Part shown: positions 1 to 6,319 of the stretch, piece by piece | Layout: every line of letters starts with the position of its first letter | How positions within the stretch are numbered: the first letter of the stretch is position 1 | From: Halovenus sp. | GTDB lineage: Archaea > Halobacteriota > Halobacteria > Halobacteriales > Haloarculaceae | DNA: 8,952 nt | Assembly: GCA_028274925.1 (NCBI GenBank) | Contig: JAQCNR010000013.1 | Span: 1-8,952, forward strand | Direction: 5' to 3' | Notes under the pieces: generated by a model | What the model was told of the DNA's origin: nothing | Database searches by the model: none | What the model saw: the letters and a program-made list of their open reading frames with translations, nothing else | Made by a program: the position numbers and the translations under genes

Positions 1-879
1 ACCGACTCCGGATTTCTCGCGGTCGAAAACGCTCTCTCGGAGGGCTGGGATGGCGACCTGGCGTACGAAACCTTCGAGCTTGGCACCTACATCGGTGCGA
101 AACTGCTGGTCAACGGCGAACTGTACGGCACGCTCTGTTTCGCCTCGACGGAACCACGAGACCGCGGCTTTACCGACAGCGAACGGACGCTCGTCGAGGT
201 GATGGCAAAGTGGCTCTCCTACGAGTACAGCCAGCGCGCCTACCGCCAGCAACTCGAGGCCCAGAACGACCGGCTCGAACGGTTCGTGAGCATGGTCAGC
301 CACGACCTGCGCAACCCGCTCAACGTCGCAATGACTCGCCTCGACCTCCTCGCTGACGAGGTTGACAACGAACACCTCGACGCAGTTGCCGGAGCACACG
401 AACGCATGGAGACGCTGATTGAGGACATTCTCCTGCTTGCGCGCCAGGACGAGGCTGTCAGTGACACAGCCAGGCTCTCGCTGGGTGTCGTTGCGGCCCG
501 CGCTTGGAAGAATGTCGATACGACCGGTGCGTCACTCTCTGTTGTGGACGACCGACAACTCTCTGCCGACGAGGGACTCATCGTTCAGGTCTTCGAGAAT
601 CTCTACCGCAACGCGGTTGAACATGGTGCTGCGGAAGACGCTGAACTGGTTGTTGGCGTTGGCCCACTCGAAGATGGTTTCTACGTCGAAGATGACGGGC
701 GTGGGATTCCACCCGAGGACCGCGACGAGATTTTCGAGGAGGGAGTCTCCGGCGCACCCGGCGGTAACGGACTCGGACTGAGCATCGTCTCGGAAATCGT
801 CGACACCCACGGCTGGCACATCACCGCAACTGAGAGCGATGCCGGCGGAGCACGCTTCGAGATTACGGGTGTCGAGTGA
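1..879 (+). CDS. Sensor histidine kinase with GAF-type sensor domain (5' end outside window)
   Basis: The frame is open from the first base, so only the last 292 residues are seen. Visible residues 1 to about 65 look like the end of a GAF domain (LVNGELYGTLCFAS, then a phrase ending in FTDSERTLVEVMA). A helical linker follows, then a HisKA dimerisation domain with the H box SHDLRNPL, whose phospho-accepting His is residue 101 (bases 301-303). The HATPase domain shows an N box (NLYRNAVEHG, Asn204), a G1 box (DDGRGIP, 231-237) and a G2 box (GGNGLGLS, 254-261). All catalytic motifs are intact, so it should autophosphorylate and pass phosphate to a separate response regulator. No receiver domain or membrane segment is seen in this part; earlier sensor domains may lie upstream. 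Its stop overlaps the start of the hydrolase gene, suggesting one transcript. The signal sensed cannot be told from what is visible. Confidence 0.93.
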   Translation, partial: TDSGFLAVENALSEGWDGDLAYETFELGTYIGAKLLVNGELYGTLCFASTEPRDRGFTDSERTLVEVMAKWLSYEYSQRAYRQQLEAQNDRLERFVSMVSHDLRNPLNVAMTRLDLLADEVDNEHLDAVAGAHERMETLIEDILLLARQDEAVSDTARLSLGVVAARAWKNVDTTGASLSVVDDRQLSADEGLIVQVFENLYRNAVEHGAAEDAELVVGVGPLEDGFYVEDDGRGIPPEDRDEIFEEGVSGAPGGNGLGLSIVSEIVDTHGWHITATESDAGGARFEITGVE

Positions 880-1565
880 TGCAGACACGCCACGAACTCA
901 CTGTCGACGGTGAGCAACTCGTTGCAGTGCATCACGAGACTGGCAGCGACCGACTGCTGGTCTTCTGTCACGGCTTCGTCAGCGACAAAGAAGGCAGCTA
1001 CGAGCGCCGGTGCGAGCGTGCCGTCGCCGCTGGCTACGACGCTGTTCGCTTTGACTTCCGTGGCTGTGGCGAGTCCGACCGCTCGTTTGGCGAACAGACG
1101 CTGAGCACCCGCATTGCCGACCTTCGGGCGGTGCTTTCGGCGTTCGAGTACCCAACCACCGCGCTGTTCGGGTCGAGTTTCGGCGCAAGTGTTGCCTTCC
1201 ACGTCGGCGCACCGGCAGCCGTCGACGCAATCGCGGCCCGCGCACCAGTGACGTACACCCGCGCTTTCGACCGGTATCGCTCGGACGCTGGGTCCCCAGT
1301 GGTCGGGCCCGACGACTCGTTTTTCACCGACCTCGACGCCCACCCCTTCGAGCCGACAGCAGCAGACATTACCGTCCCAGTTGTCATCTTCCACGGTCGG
1401 GAGGACGAGTCTGTCCCTGTGACCGACAGCCTCGACGCGGCGGCGGTGCTTCCAACTGATACGACGCTCGAACTGTACGCCGGGGAGGGCCACCGCTTCT
1501 CCGAGGCCGCCGAACAGCGCCTGTGCGAGCGACTGTTCCCGTGGCTCGACCGTGTCTGTGGCTGA
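879..1565 (+). CDS. Alpha/beta hydrolase (serine hydrolase, S33/esterase-like)
   Basis: This 228-residue protein has the complete alpha/beta-hydrolase signature. An oxyanion-region HG occurs at residues 31-32 (VFCHGF), followed by the RFDFRGCGES strand-turn typical of the fold. The nucleophile elbow is GSSFG with Ser100, the acidic residue is Asp176 in GREDESVP, and the catalytic His205 lies in GEGHRF. There is no signal peptide or membrane segment, so it is probably cytoplasmic. The helical cap between Ser100 and Asp176 is short, as in small esterases and acyl-peptidase-like enzymes; the substrate cannot be inferred. The ATG at 879 shares its A with the TGA stop of the kinase gene (TGATG), which favours translational coupling. 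A GTG three bases earlier is also in frame but adds only one residue and is less likely. It lies 57 bp before the transducer gene, which appears to have its own promoter. Confidence 0.9.
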   Translation: MQTRHELTVDGEQLVAVHHETGSDRLLVFCHGFVSDKEGSYERRCERAVAAGYDAVRFDFRGCGESDRSFGEQTLSTRIADLRAVLSAFEYPTTALFGSSFGASVAFHVGAPAAVDAIAARAPVTYTRAFDRYRSDAGSPVVGPDDSFFTDLDAHPFEPTAADITVPVVIFHGREDESVPVTDSLDAAAVLPTDTTLELYAGEGHRFSEAAEQRLCERLFPWLDRVCG

Positions 1566-1593
1566 TTTTCACGGGCTGGGAACGTGAGTCGCG

Positions 1594-1600
1594 TTCATAT
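1594..1600 (+). promoter_or_regulatory. TATA-like box for the transducer gene
   Basis: The AT-rich heptamer TTCATAT stands out in a GC-rich spacer and is centred about 26 bp before the ATG at 1623. That is the distance expected if transcription starts at or next to the start codon (leaderless mRNA, common in haloarchaea). It supports the ATG at 1623 over the GTG at 1584. No Shine-Dalgarno sequence precedes the ATG. Confidence 0.5.
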
Positions 1601-1622
1601 CCCCCTCTCTCGAAGCTGCTGT

Positions 1623-3317
1623 ATGTCAATTACAACGTCGACCGGCATACCAGCAACATACGAGTCCGTTCTGTGGGCAACGATGGACCACCTCGGTGTC
1701 TCAGAATCGATCGAACGGAAGGTCATCACGGCCGTGTTCATCCAGTTTCTCGTCACAGTCTGTATCTTTGTGACATCGCTTCTCCTCTCGGGTGTAGCGT
1801 GGGCTCTGCTGGCGGGTGGGCTGTTTGTCGTGGCTATCGTCGCGATGGTCAATACGGTCCTGATTGTCCGCCGAGATTTCACCGGCCCGGTCAGCCGTCT
1901 CGAGACGACCGCCGAAGCAATCGCCGCCGGGGACCTCGATGTCGACGTTCCGGACAGCGACCAGCGCGACGAAATCGGCAGTCTCACCCGATCCTTTGGC
2001 GCGATGCACGAGTACCTCGAAACGGTCTCGGCACAGGCCGACGCGCTGGCTGCCCAGCAGTTCGACGACCCGGCTCTGGACGAGGAGGTCCCCGGCGAGT
2101 TCGGCGACTCGCTGGCCCAGATGGCCGAGAGTCTCGAATCGCACACTGACGAACTGGAAGCGATGACTGACCGTCTCGAACGCCGCTCCGACCGTCTCGA
2201 CGACCTCGTGGCTGCATTCGCTGACGCTGCCGACCGAGCACAGGACGGCGACCTGACGGCGACGCTCGACCGAACAGAACTTTCCGTCGAGGAGGAGCAA
2301 CACGAGGAACTCATCACCAACTACAACCGTCTCGTCGAAACACTCGGCGAGACGATTCAGGACGTCCAGTCCTTCGCAGGCGAGGTTTCGGCGGCGGGCG
2401 ACGACGCAGCGGGGAGCATGGCGGAGATTGACGACGCGAGTGCAGATGTCTCGCGCTCGGTGCAGGAAATCTCGGCCGGCGCAGCGGGCCAGACCGAGGA
2501 CTTGCAGGCGGTCGCCGAGGAGGTTAACAATCTCTCTGCGACCGTCGAAGAGATTGCGGCCTCGGCCAACAACGCCGCAACGACCGCACAGACGGCCGCG
2601 GACCGGAGTCGCTCCGGTCGGGAGTCGGCACAGGGCGCGCTCGAGGAACTGGACGCTCTCGAACGTGGTATCGACAGGACTGCCGACGCTGTCGAAGAAC
2701 TGGCCGACCAGATCGGTGAAATCGACGCCATCGTCTCCTTCATCGAAGAGATTGCCGAGGAGACGAACATGCTCGCACTGAACGCCTCCATCGAGGCTGC
2801 CCGCGCAGACGCTGGCGGCGACGGCTTCGCAGTCGTCGCAAGCGAGGTCAAACAACTGGCCGAGGAGACGCGGGAGTACGCGAGTGAAATCTCGACGCGA
2901 ATCGAGACTGTCCAGGACGCCTCCGAACAGACTGTCACCGATGTCAGGGAGATGGAATCACAGGTCTCCGATAGCGTCACGACAATCGAGACGGCCCTCG
3001 TCGATTTCGAGGATATCGTCGACGATGTGACGGCTGTCAACCAGACCGTTCAGGAGATCAGCGACGCAACTGACGAACAGGCCCAGACGACACAGGAGGT
3101 TGTCGGGATGATCGACGACGTTGCGAGCGTGAGCGAGGAGACCACCGCCGAAGCCGAGACTGTCGCCGCCGCTGCCGAGCAACAGGCGGCCTCGGTGACT
3201 GAAGCGACACAGACAATCCGGCGACTTTCCGGGCAGTCTGATGACCTTCAGTCACTGCTATCCGAGTTCACTGTTGCGGACCGCGAACAAAAACGCCGAA
3301 TTGCGGCGCAGTCCTGA
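1623..3317 (+). CDS. Methyl-accepting chemotaxis transducer (Htr-type), two adjacent TM helices, two HAMP regions
   Basis: This 564-residue protein is a chemotaxis or phototaxis signal transducer feeding CheA/CheW. Two hydrophobic segments, about residues 35-57 and 59-82, are separated by only a few residues, so almost nothing lies outside the membrane. A HAMP domain follows (about 84-135, with TGPVSRL and DEIGSLTRSF), then a second HAMP-like unit (about 195-250, AAFADAADRAQDGDL). The long methyl-accepting coiled coil ends in the conserved hairpin tip (about 373-413: EIAEETNMLALNASIEAARA, then GFAVVASEVKQLAEET). Many Glu-Glu and Gln-Glu pairs flanking the tip could be CheR/CheB methylation sites. 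The arrangement TM-short loop-TM-HAMP-HAMP resembles HtrI, the partner of sensory rhodopsin I, but no opsin gene is in the window. The start at 1623 fits the TATA-like box upstream; a GTG at 1584 would add 13 residues but would place that box inside the gene. Confidence 0.95.
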   Translation: MSITTSTGIPATYESVLWATMDHLGVSESIERKVITAVFIQFLVTVCIFVTSLLLSGVAWALLAGGLFVVAIVAMVNTVLIVRRDFTGPVSRLETTAEAIAAGDLDVDVPDSDQRDEIGSLTRSFGAMHEYLETVSAQADALAAQQFDDPALDEEVPGEFGDSLAQMAESLESHTDELEAMTDRLERRSDRLDDLVAAFADAADRAQDGDLTATLDRTELSVEEEQHEELITNYNRLVETLGETIQDVQSFAGEVSAAGDDAAGSMAEIDDASADVSRSVQEISAGAAGQTEDLQAVAEEVNNLSATVEEIAASANNAATTAQTAADRSRSGRESAQGALEELDALERGIDRTADAVEELADQIGEIDAIVSFIEEIAEETNMLALNASIEAARADAGGDGFAVVASEVKQLAEETREYASEISTRIETVQDASEQTVTDVREMESQVSDSVTTIETALVDFEDIVDDVTAVNQTVQEISDATDEQAQTTQEVVGMIDDVASVSEETTAEAETVAAAAEQQAASVTEATQTIRRLSGQSDDLQSLLSEFTVADREQKRRIAAQS

Positions 3318-3347
3318 CCGTTCTTTCTCCCGCATTTGTCCTCCTGT
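3318..3347. terminator. Possible termination region between convergent genes
   Basis: Only 30 bp separate the transducer stop from the stop of the first Usp gene on the other strand. On the plus strand this spacer is pyrimidine-rich (TTCTTTCTCC, then ATTTGTCCTCCTG), which could act as a weak U-rich archaeal terminator for the transducer. I see no stem-loop and no matching T-tract on the minus strand. Confidence 0.25.
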
Positions 3348-4202
3348 TCAGTCCCCACTTTGCCCTCGGACAACAGTGACCGAGGTAGGCGAGCGCCGAA
3401 CGACCGTCTCTGCGACGCTACCCATGATGAGCCGCGAGAGCCCGTCACGGCCGTGGCTGCCCATCACGATGTGGTCTGCGTGCTCGTCTGCGTACTCGAC
3501 GATGGCGGCGGCGGGGTTGCCGTTGACTGTGTCGGTTGTGATATTCCGGTCGGCTGCCGACGCAGCGTGCCCGAGCACCGTTTCGGTGTGTTCGTCGAGT
3601 CGGTCTGCCCAGTCTTCGATATCGCCGAGTGCAGCCTCACCGGCACCGGTCACCTCCGACGGTGGGTAGACCGCATAGAGGGCGGTAATATCGGCGTCGG
3701 GGTACTGCTCGGCCGCAAAGGACAACGCGGCTCTGGCGGGTTCGGAGTCGTCGAAGGGGACGACCACCCGTTCGGGTGGCTTTGCTGTGGGCTGGTTGCG
3801 AACGACCGTTACCGGGACCGGCGAGCGCCGGGCAACCGTTTCTGCGACACTGCCGAGCAGAAGCCGTTTCGCGCCGTCGCGACCGTGACTCCCGATAACG
3901 ATATGTTCGACACCCTCGTCCTCGGCGATGCTGAGCAGTTCGTGAACCGGGCGGCCGTATCTGACCACCGTTGTCGCTGACTGGCCGTCAGGGAGGTCCT
4001 CGGCTACGTCCTGTAACATCGTTTCGGCGTTGTCGAGCTCCTGTTGGTAGATGGTGGCGCTGAACCCGCCAGTGTCGCCGTATTCGGCTGTGGGTTCGAC
4101 GATGTGTGCGAGACACAACTGTTCGTCGGGAAAGGCTGTGGTTGCCATTTCCAGTGCGTAGTCTGACTGTTCAGAGCCATCGTATGCGACGAGGATAGTC
4201 AT
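3348..4202 (-). CDS. Universal stress protein, tandem UspA domains
   Basis: The 284-residue protein consists of two Usp (Rossmann-like) domains in tandem, about residues 1-135 and 143-280. Domain 1 begins MTILVAYDGSEQS and carries the ATP-binding loop G-2x-G-9x-GS at 104-118 (GSHGRDG, then LLLGSVAET). Domain 2 begins ERVVVPFDDSEPA and has the same loop at 248-262 (GSHGRDG, then LIMGSVAET). Both loops match the consensus, so both domains should bind ATP or a similar nucleotide; the two together can form an internal dimer. Usp proteins are soluble cytoplasmic proteins linked to stress survival, and no specific partner can be named. The ATG at 4202 has a good TATA box 26 bp upstream, so it is transcribed separately from the next Usp gene, which lies 70 bp upstream on the same strand. 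It converges on the transducer gene. Confidence 0.93.
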   Translation of the reverse strand: MTILVAYDGSEQSDYALEMATTAFPDEQLCLAHIVEPTAEYGDTGGFSATIYQQELDNAETMLQDVAEDLPDGQSATTVVRYGRPVHELLSIAEDEGVEHIVIGSHGRDGAKRLLLGSVAETVARRSPVPVTVVRNQPTAKPPERVVVPFDDSEPARAALSFAAEQYPDADITALYAVYPPSEVTGAGEAALGDIEDWADRLDEHTETVLGHAASAADRNITTDTVNGNPAAAIVEYADEHADHIVMGSHGRDGLSRLIMGSVAETVVRRSPTSVTVVRGQSGD

Positions 4203-4223
4203 ATTTGAAGCTACATCGTCCCC

Positions 4224-4231
4224 CTATAAAG
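4224..4231 (-). promoter_or_regulatory. TATA box for the tandem-domain Usp gene
   Basis: Read on the minus strand the octamer is CTTTATAG, close to the haloarchaeal TATA consensus. It is centred about 25 bp before the ATG at 4202, which implies a leaderless or nearly leaderless transcript starting inside the 70-bp gap between the two minus-strand Usp genes. Confidence 0.6.
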
Positions 4232-4272
4232 AATGCCTGGGCTATTATTGCTCTCTGAGGATTCCGCAGTCG

Positions 4273-4887
4273 TTAATCGATGACGCTCGTCCGCTGTGTC
4301 TCGGGGTCGAGATAGACGAGCAGGTGTTCGTCGTCGGTTTCGGCCTGGACCACCCAGACTGTCAGCTGTCGTTGGACTTCGGTGATCGTCGCGTCGTATC
4401 CGGCGTCGGCCAGCGCGTCAGCCGCTATTGCCCGCGCCTGGTCGCTGTCCTCGACAGTCACGTCTGTTTCGGGAAGCCGCACCGTCAGCACTGGCTGGGT
4501 TGCGTGTCGCACTAACCGCTCGGCCACGCTCCCGAGGACCCGCCGACGTACTCCCGAGCGGCCGTGTGTGCCCGACAGGATAATGTCTGCGTCAATTTCG
4601 TCAGCGTACTCGAGGATTCGGTCGGCCGGATCACCTTCGAGCACTGCCGTTTCGACCGGAACGTCGTGGGCTTCTGCCATCTTCCGCACACTGTCGACAG
4701 CCTGCTGGCCGCGGTCCGACAGCGTCTCTGTCTCTGCCCTGCCGGAGAACAGTGCGGTGATGTCTGTGTCGACGACGTTGATGGCGTGAATCGTCGCCCC
4801 GTACTGTTCGGCGAGGTCGATTGCCTGCAGCGTCACGTGTGCAGACCCGGTGCTCCCGTCCGTTGGATGAAGAATATGTTCGTACAC
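4273..4887 (-). CDS. Universal stress protein with C-terminal PepSY-like extension
   Basis: A GTG start at 4887 gives a 204-residue protein opening with the Usp signature MYEHILHPTDGS. The start is chosen because this is where Usp similarity begins and a TATA-like box lies 26 bp upstream; the frame stays open further upstream, but that part is the antisense shadow of the neighbouring gene. Residues 1-137 are one complete Usp domain with a canonical ATP loop: GTHGRSG at 106-112 and GS at 119-120, nine residues between the second and third glycines. Residues about 138-204 are an extension not found in ordinary 140-residue Usp proteins. It reads as a helix (DQARAIAADALADAG), then strands ending in LLVYLDPETQRTSVID, a pattern like a small PepSY domain. 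That assignment is inference from the pattern. It is divergent from the next Usp gene. Confidence 0.88.
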   Translation of the reverse strand: MYEHILHPTDGSTGSAHVTLQAIDLAEQYGATIHAINVVDTDITALFSGRAETETLSDRGQQAVDSVRKMAEAHDVPVETAVLEGDPADRILEYADEIDADIILSGTHGRSGVRRRVLGSVAERLVRHATQPVLTVRLPETDVTVEDSDQARAIAADALADAGYDATITEVQRQLTVWVVQAETDDEHLLVYLDPETQRTSVID

Positions 4888-4908
4888 AGTGGAACTTCGC
4901 TGGCATTG

Positions 4909-4917
4909 GTAAAAAGT
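4909..4917 (-). promoter_or_regulatory. TATA box for the Usp-PepSY-like gene
   Basis: On the minus strand this is ACTTTTTAC, centred 26 bp before the GTG at 4887. The spacing fits a leaderless transcript and is the main support for the GTG start. Confidence 0.6.
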
Positions 4918-4931
4918 AACGAGGACAGTTC

Positions 4932-4938
4932 TAATATA
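4932..4938 (+). promoter_or_regulatory. TATA box for the plus-strand Usp gene
   Basis: TAATATA is the most AT-rich heptamer in the divergent spacer. A start site about 26 bp downstream (near 4961) would leave a leader of about 40 bases before the ATG at 5000, which then holds a Shine-Dalgarno-like GAGGT. Its centre lies only about 22 bp from the opposing TATA box, so the two promoters nearly overlap. The exact start site is inferred. Confidence 0.45.
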
Positions 4939-4984
4939 CTGGGAGTCGTGGCAGGCCGAAACCGAAAGGAGTGTGTACGTACCA

Positions 4985-4989
4985 GAGGT
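4985..4989 (+). promoter_or_regulatory. Shine-Dalgarno-like site deciding the Usp start
   Basis: GAGGT is complementary to the 3' end of archaeal 16S rRNA and ends 10 bases before the ATG at 5000. It favours that ATG over the in-frame GTG at 4973, which would add nine residues outside the Usp fold. Confidence 0.5.
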
Positions 4990-4999
4990 AGCCGTAAGT

Positions 5000-5428
5000 A
5001 TGTACGACGATATTCTCGTGCCGACCGACGGGAGCGAGTCTGTCGAGGCAGTTCTCGAACATACAGTCGATATCGCCACCCGCCGTGACGCGACAGTGCA
5101 CGTCCTGTACGTGGTCGACGACCAGGCGTTTCTCACGCTCGACGACGAGATGAAAGACGAAGTGCTGGCCGAGATGCAGGCTGAGGGTGAACGCGCACTC
5201 GACGCCGTCGCTGCCGAAACCGACGCCGCCGGACTTGAGACAACCACGGCACTGCGACGCGGTCGGCCGGCCGAAGAAATCGTCGAGTACGCAGCGACCA
5301 CTGACGTCGACGTTATTACGATGGGCACACAGGGTGACGACTACACCGAAAATATCCTCGGAAGCACCTCACAGAAGGTCGTTACCCAGTCGTCCGTGCC
5401 CGTGCTGACAGTCAACGTCTCGGAGTAG
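5000..5428 (+). CDS. Universal stress protein, single UspA domain with atypical nucleotide loop
   Basis: This is a 142-residue single-domain Usp, the usual family length. It opens with the classic MYDDILVPTDGSE (beta-1 and nucleotide-contacting Asp) and ends with VPVLTVNVSE, the usual last strand. The loop that binds ATP in the family (G-2x-G-9x-G-S/T) reads GTQGDDYTENILGS. The usual His is Gln and only eight residues separate the second and third glycines. Nucleotide binding may therefore be altered or lost; this is inference from one sequence. The ATG at 5000 is preferred because of the family start and the upstream GAGGT. The gene is divergent from the Usp gene at 4273-4887 and may be co-regulated with it. 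It converges on the mobB-moaE gene with only 6 bp between the two stop codons. Confidence 0.93.
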   Translation: MYDDILVPTDGSESVEAVLEHTVDIATRRDATVHVLYVVDDQAFLTLDDEMKDEVLAEMQAEGERALDAVAAETDAAGLETTTALRRGRPAEEIVEYAATTDVDVITMGTQGDDYTENILGSTSQKVVTQSSVPVLTVNVSE

Positions 5429-5434
5429 TCTGGG

Positions 5435-6268
5435 TCACTGCTCGTGGGCCCAGAACTCCTCGCCGACGGTCACTTCCTTCTTGAACAGCGGAACGATTTC
5501 CTTCAGGCGGTTGATGCCATCTTCGACAGTCCGGAAGGCCTCGGTTCGGTGGCCCGCTAACACGACGACGAAGACGATATCTTCTCCAGCCTCGACGACC
5601 CCAGTCTTGTGGTGTAGCCGAACCTCGTAGACGCCATCCCGGGCTTCGAGTTCATCGCGAATCTCGACCATCTTCTGTGCGGCCACCTCGTCGTATTTCT
5701 CGAACTCCAGAAACTCGGTCCGTTCGTCCTCGGGGTCTTCTTTTGCCCGCACGCGACCGGTGAAGGTGGCAATTGCGCCACTGTACACTTCGTCGGGCGA
5801 GCGCTTGACTTCAGCCACGAGCGACGATAGCGTTTCGTAGGGGTCGCGCTCGTGCAGTGCCTCGATAACTTCTCCAAGGTCGACGCTGTCGGCGTCCGGT
5901 GCGCGAGCGAGCACCTCACCACGTTCGACCTCCCTGTCGCCCAGTACGACGGTTGGCAGCGCACGGTCAGCGTAGCCTTCGACCAGTCCGTAGTCACAGC
6001 GCTCGCCGAGTCGGTCAAGGGCGTCGTGCAGGTCTAGTTCCGACGTGTCGCCCGTCGCGAACCACTCCGCGTCACTGATGCCGTAGGTCTGGACGGCGCC
6101 CGCCTCCCGGTGGCGTTGCGTGTCCTTTCCATCAGTATCGAAGCCTGACCCGCCGTCGATGTGTTTGACCGTCCCGACCCGCCCCCGCTCGGACAGCAGT
6201 TCGGTCAGTTGCTCGGTCAGTGTCGTCTTCCCCGTTTCGGGGTGGCCGACAATCGAGAGAACGTGCAT
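5435..6268 (-). CDS. MobB-MoaE fusion: molybdopterin-guanine dinucleotide adaptor protein / molybdopterin synthase catalytic subunit
   Basis: The 277-residue protein joins two molybdenum-cofactor functions. Residues 1 to about 142 are a MobB GTP-binding domain: P-loop GHPETGKTT (8-16), the VKH motif at 34-36, the conserved stretch GKDTQRHREAGAVQT and the acidic strand GLVEGY (94-99). MobB aids the late step that attaches GMP to molybdopterin. Residues about 143-277 are MoaE, the large subunit of molybdopterin synthase, which inserts two sulfurs into precursor Z with the thiocarboxylated partner MoaD. Visible MoaE motifs are FTGRVR (169-174), HHKTGVVEAGE (219-229), HRTEAF (240-245) and LKEIVPLFKKE, where Lys256 and Lys263 align with the active-site lysines Lys119 and Lys126 of E. 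coli MoaE. No moaD is in the window. The gene follows moaC by 51 bp on the same strand, with no convincing TATA box at the right distance, so co-transcription is likely. Confidence 0.95.
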   Translation of the reverse strand: MHVLSIVGHPETGKTTLTEQLTELLSERGRVGTVKHIDGGSGFDTDGKDTQRHREAGAVQTYGISDAEWFATGDTSELDLHDALDRLGERCDYGLVEGYADRALPTVVLGDREVERGEVLARAPDADSVDLGEVIEALHERDPYETLSSLVAEVKRSPDEVYSGAIATFTGRVRAKEDPEDERTEFLEFEKYDEVAAQKMVEIRDELEARDGVYEVRLHHKTGVVEAGEDIVFVVVLAGHRTEAFRTVEDGINRLKEIVPLFKKEVTVGEEFWAHEQ

Positions 6269-6319
6269 ACCAATTATTCGCGCCGCGTTGGCTTCATTGT
6301 TCGGCCGCGTGCGCGCTGC

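Noticed and set aside
1584..1622. Earlier GTG start for the transducer
   Set aside because: It would add 13 residues ahead of the protein and place the TATA-like box inside the coding region; the ATG at 1623 fits better.
1595..2855. Long open frames on the minus strand under the transducer gene
   Set aside because: They are antisense to a clearly coding gene with intact family motifs, encode Ser/Arg/Val-rich strings without family resemblance, and reflect the scarcity of stop codons in GC-rich DNA.
1623..3317. Calling the transducer HtrI
   Set aside because: The architecture is similar, but no sensory rhodopsin gene lies in the window, and the short membrane region alone does not prove orthology.
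4888..5328. N-terminal extension of the minus-strand Usp by about 147 residues
   Set aside because: The extra residues are mostly antisense to the neighbouring Usp gene and low-complexity Ser/Thr-rich, while Usp similarity and a well-placed TATA box both point to the GTG at 4887.
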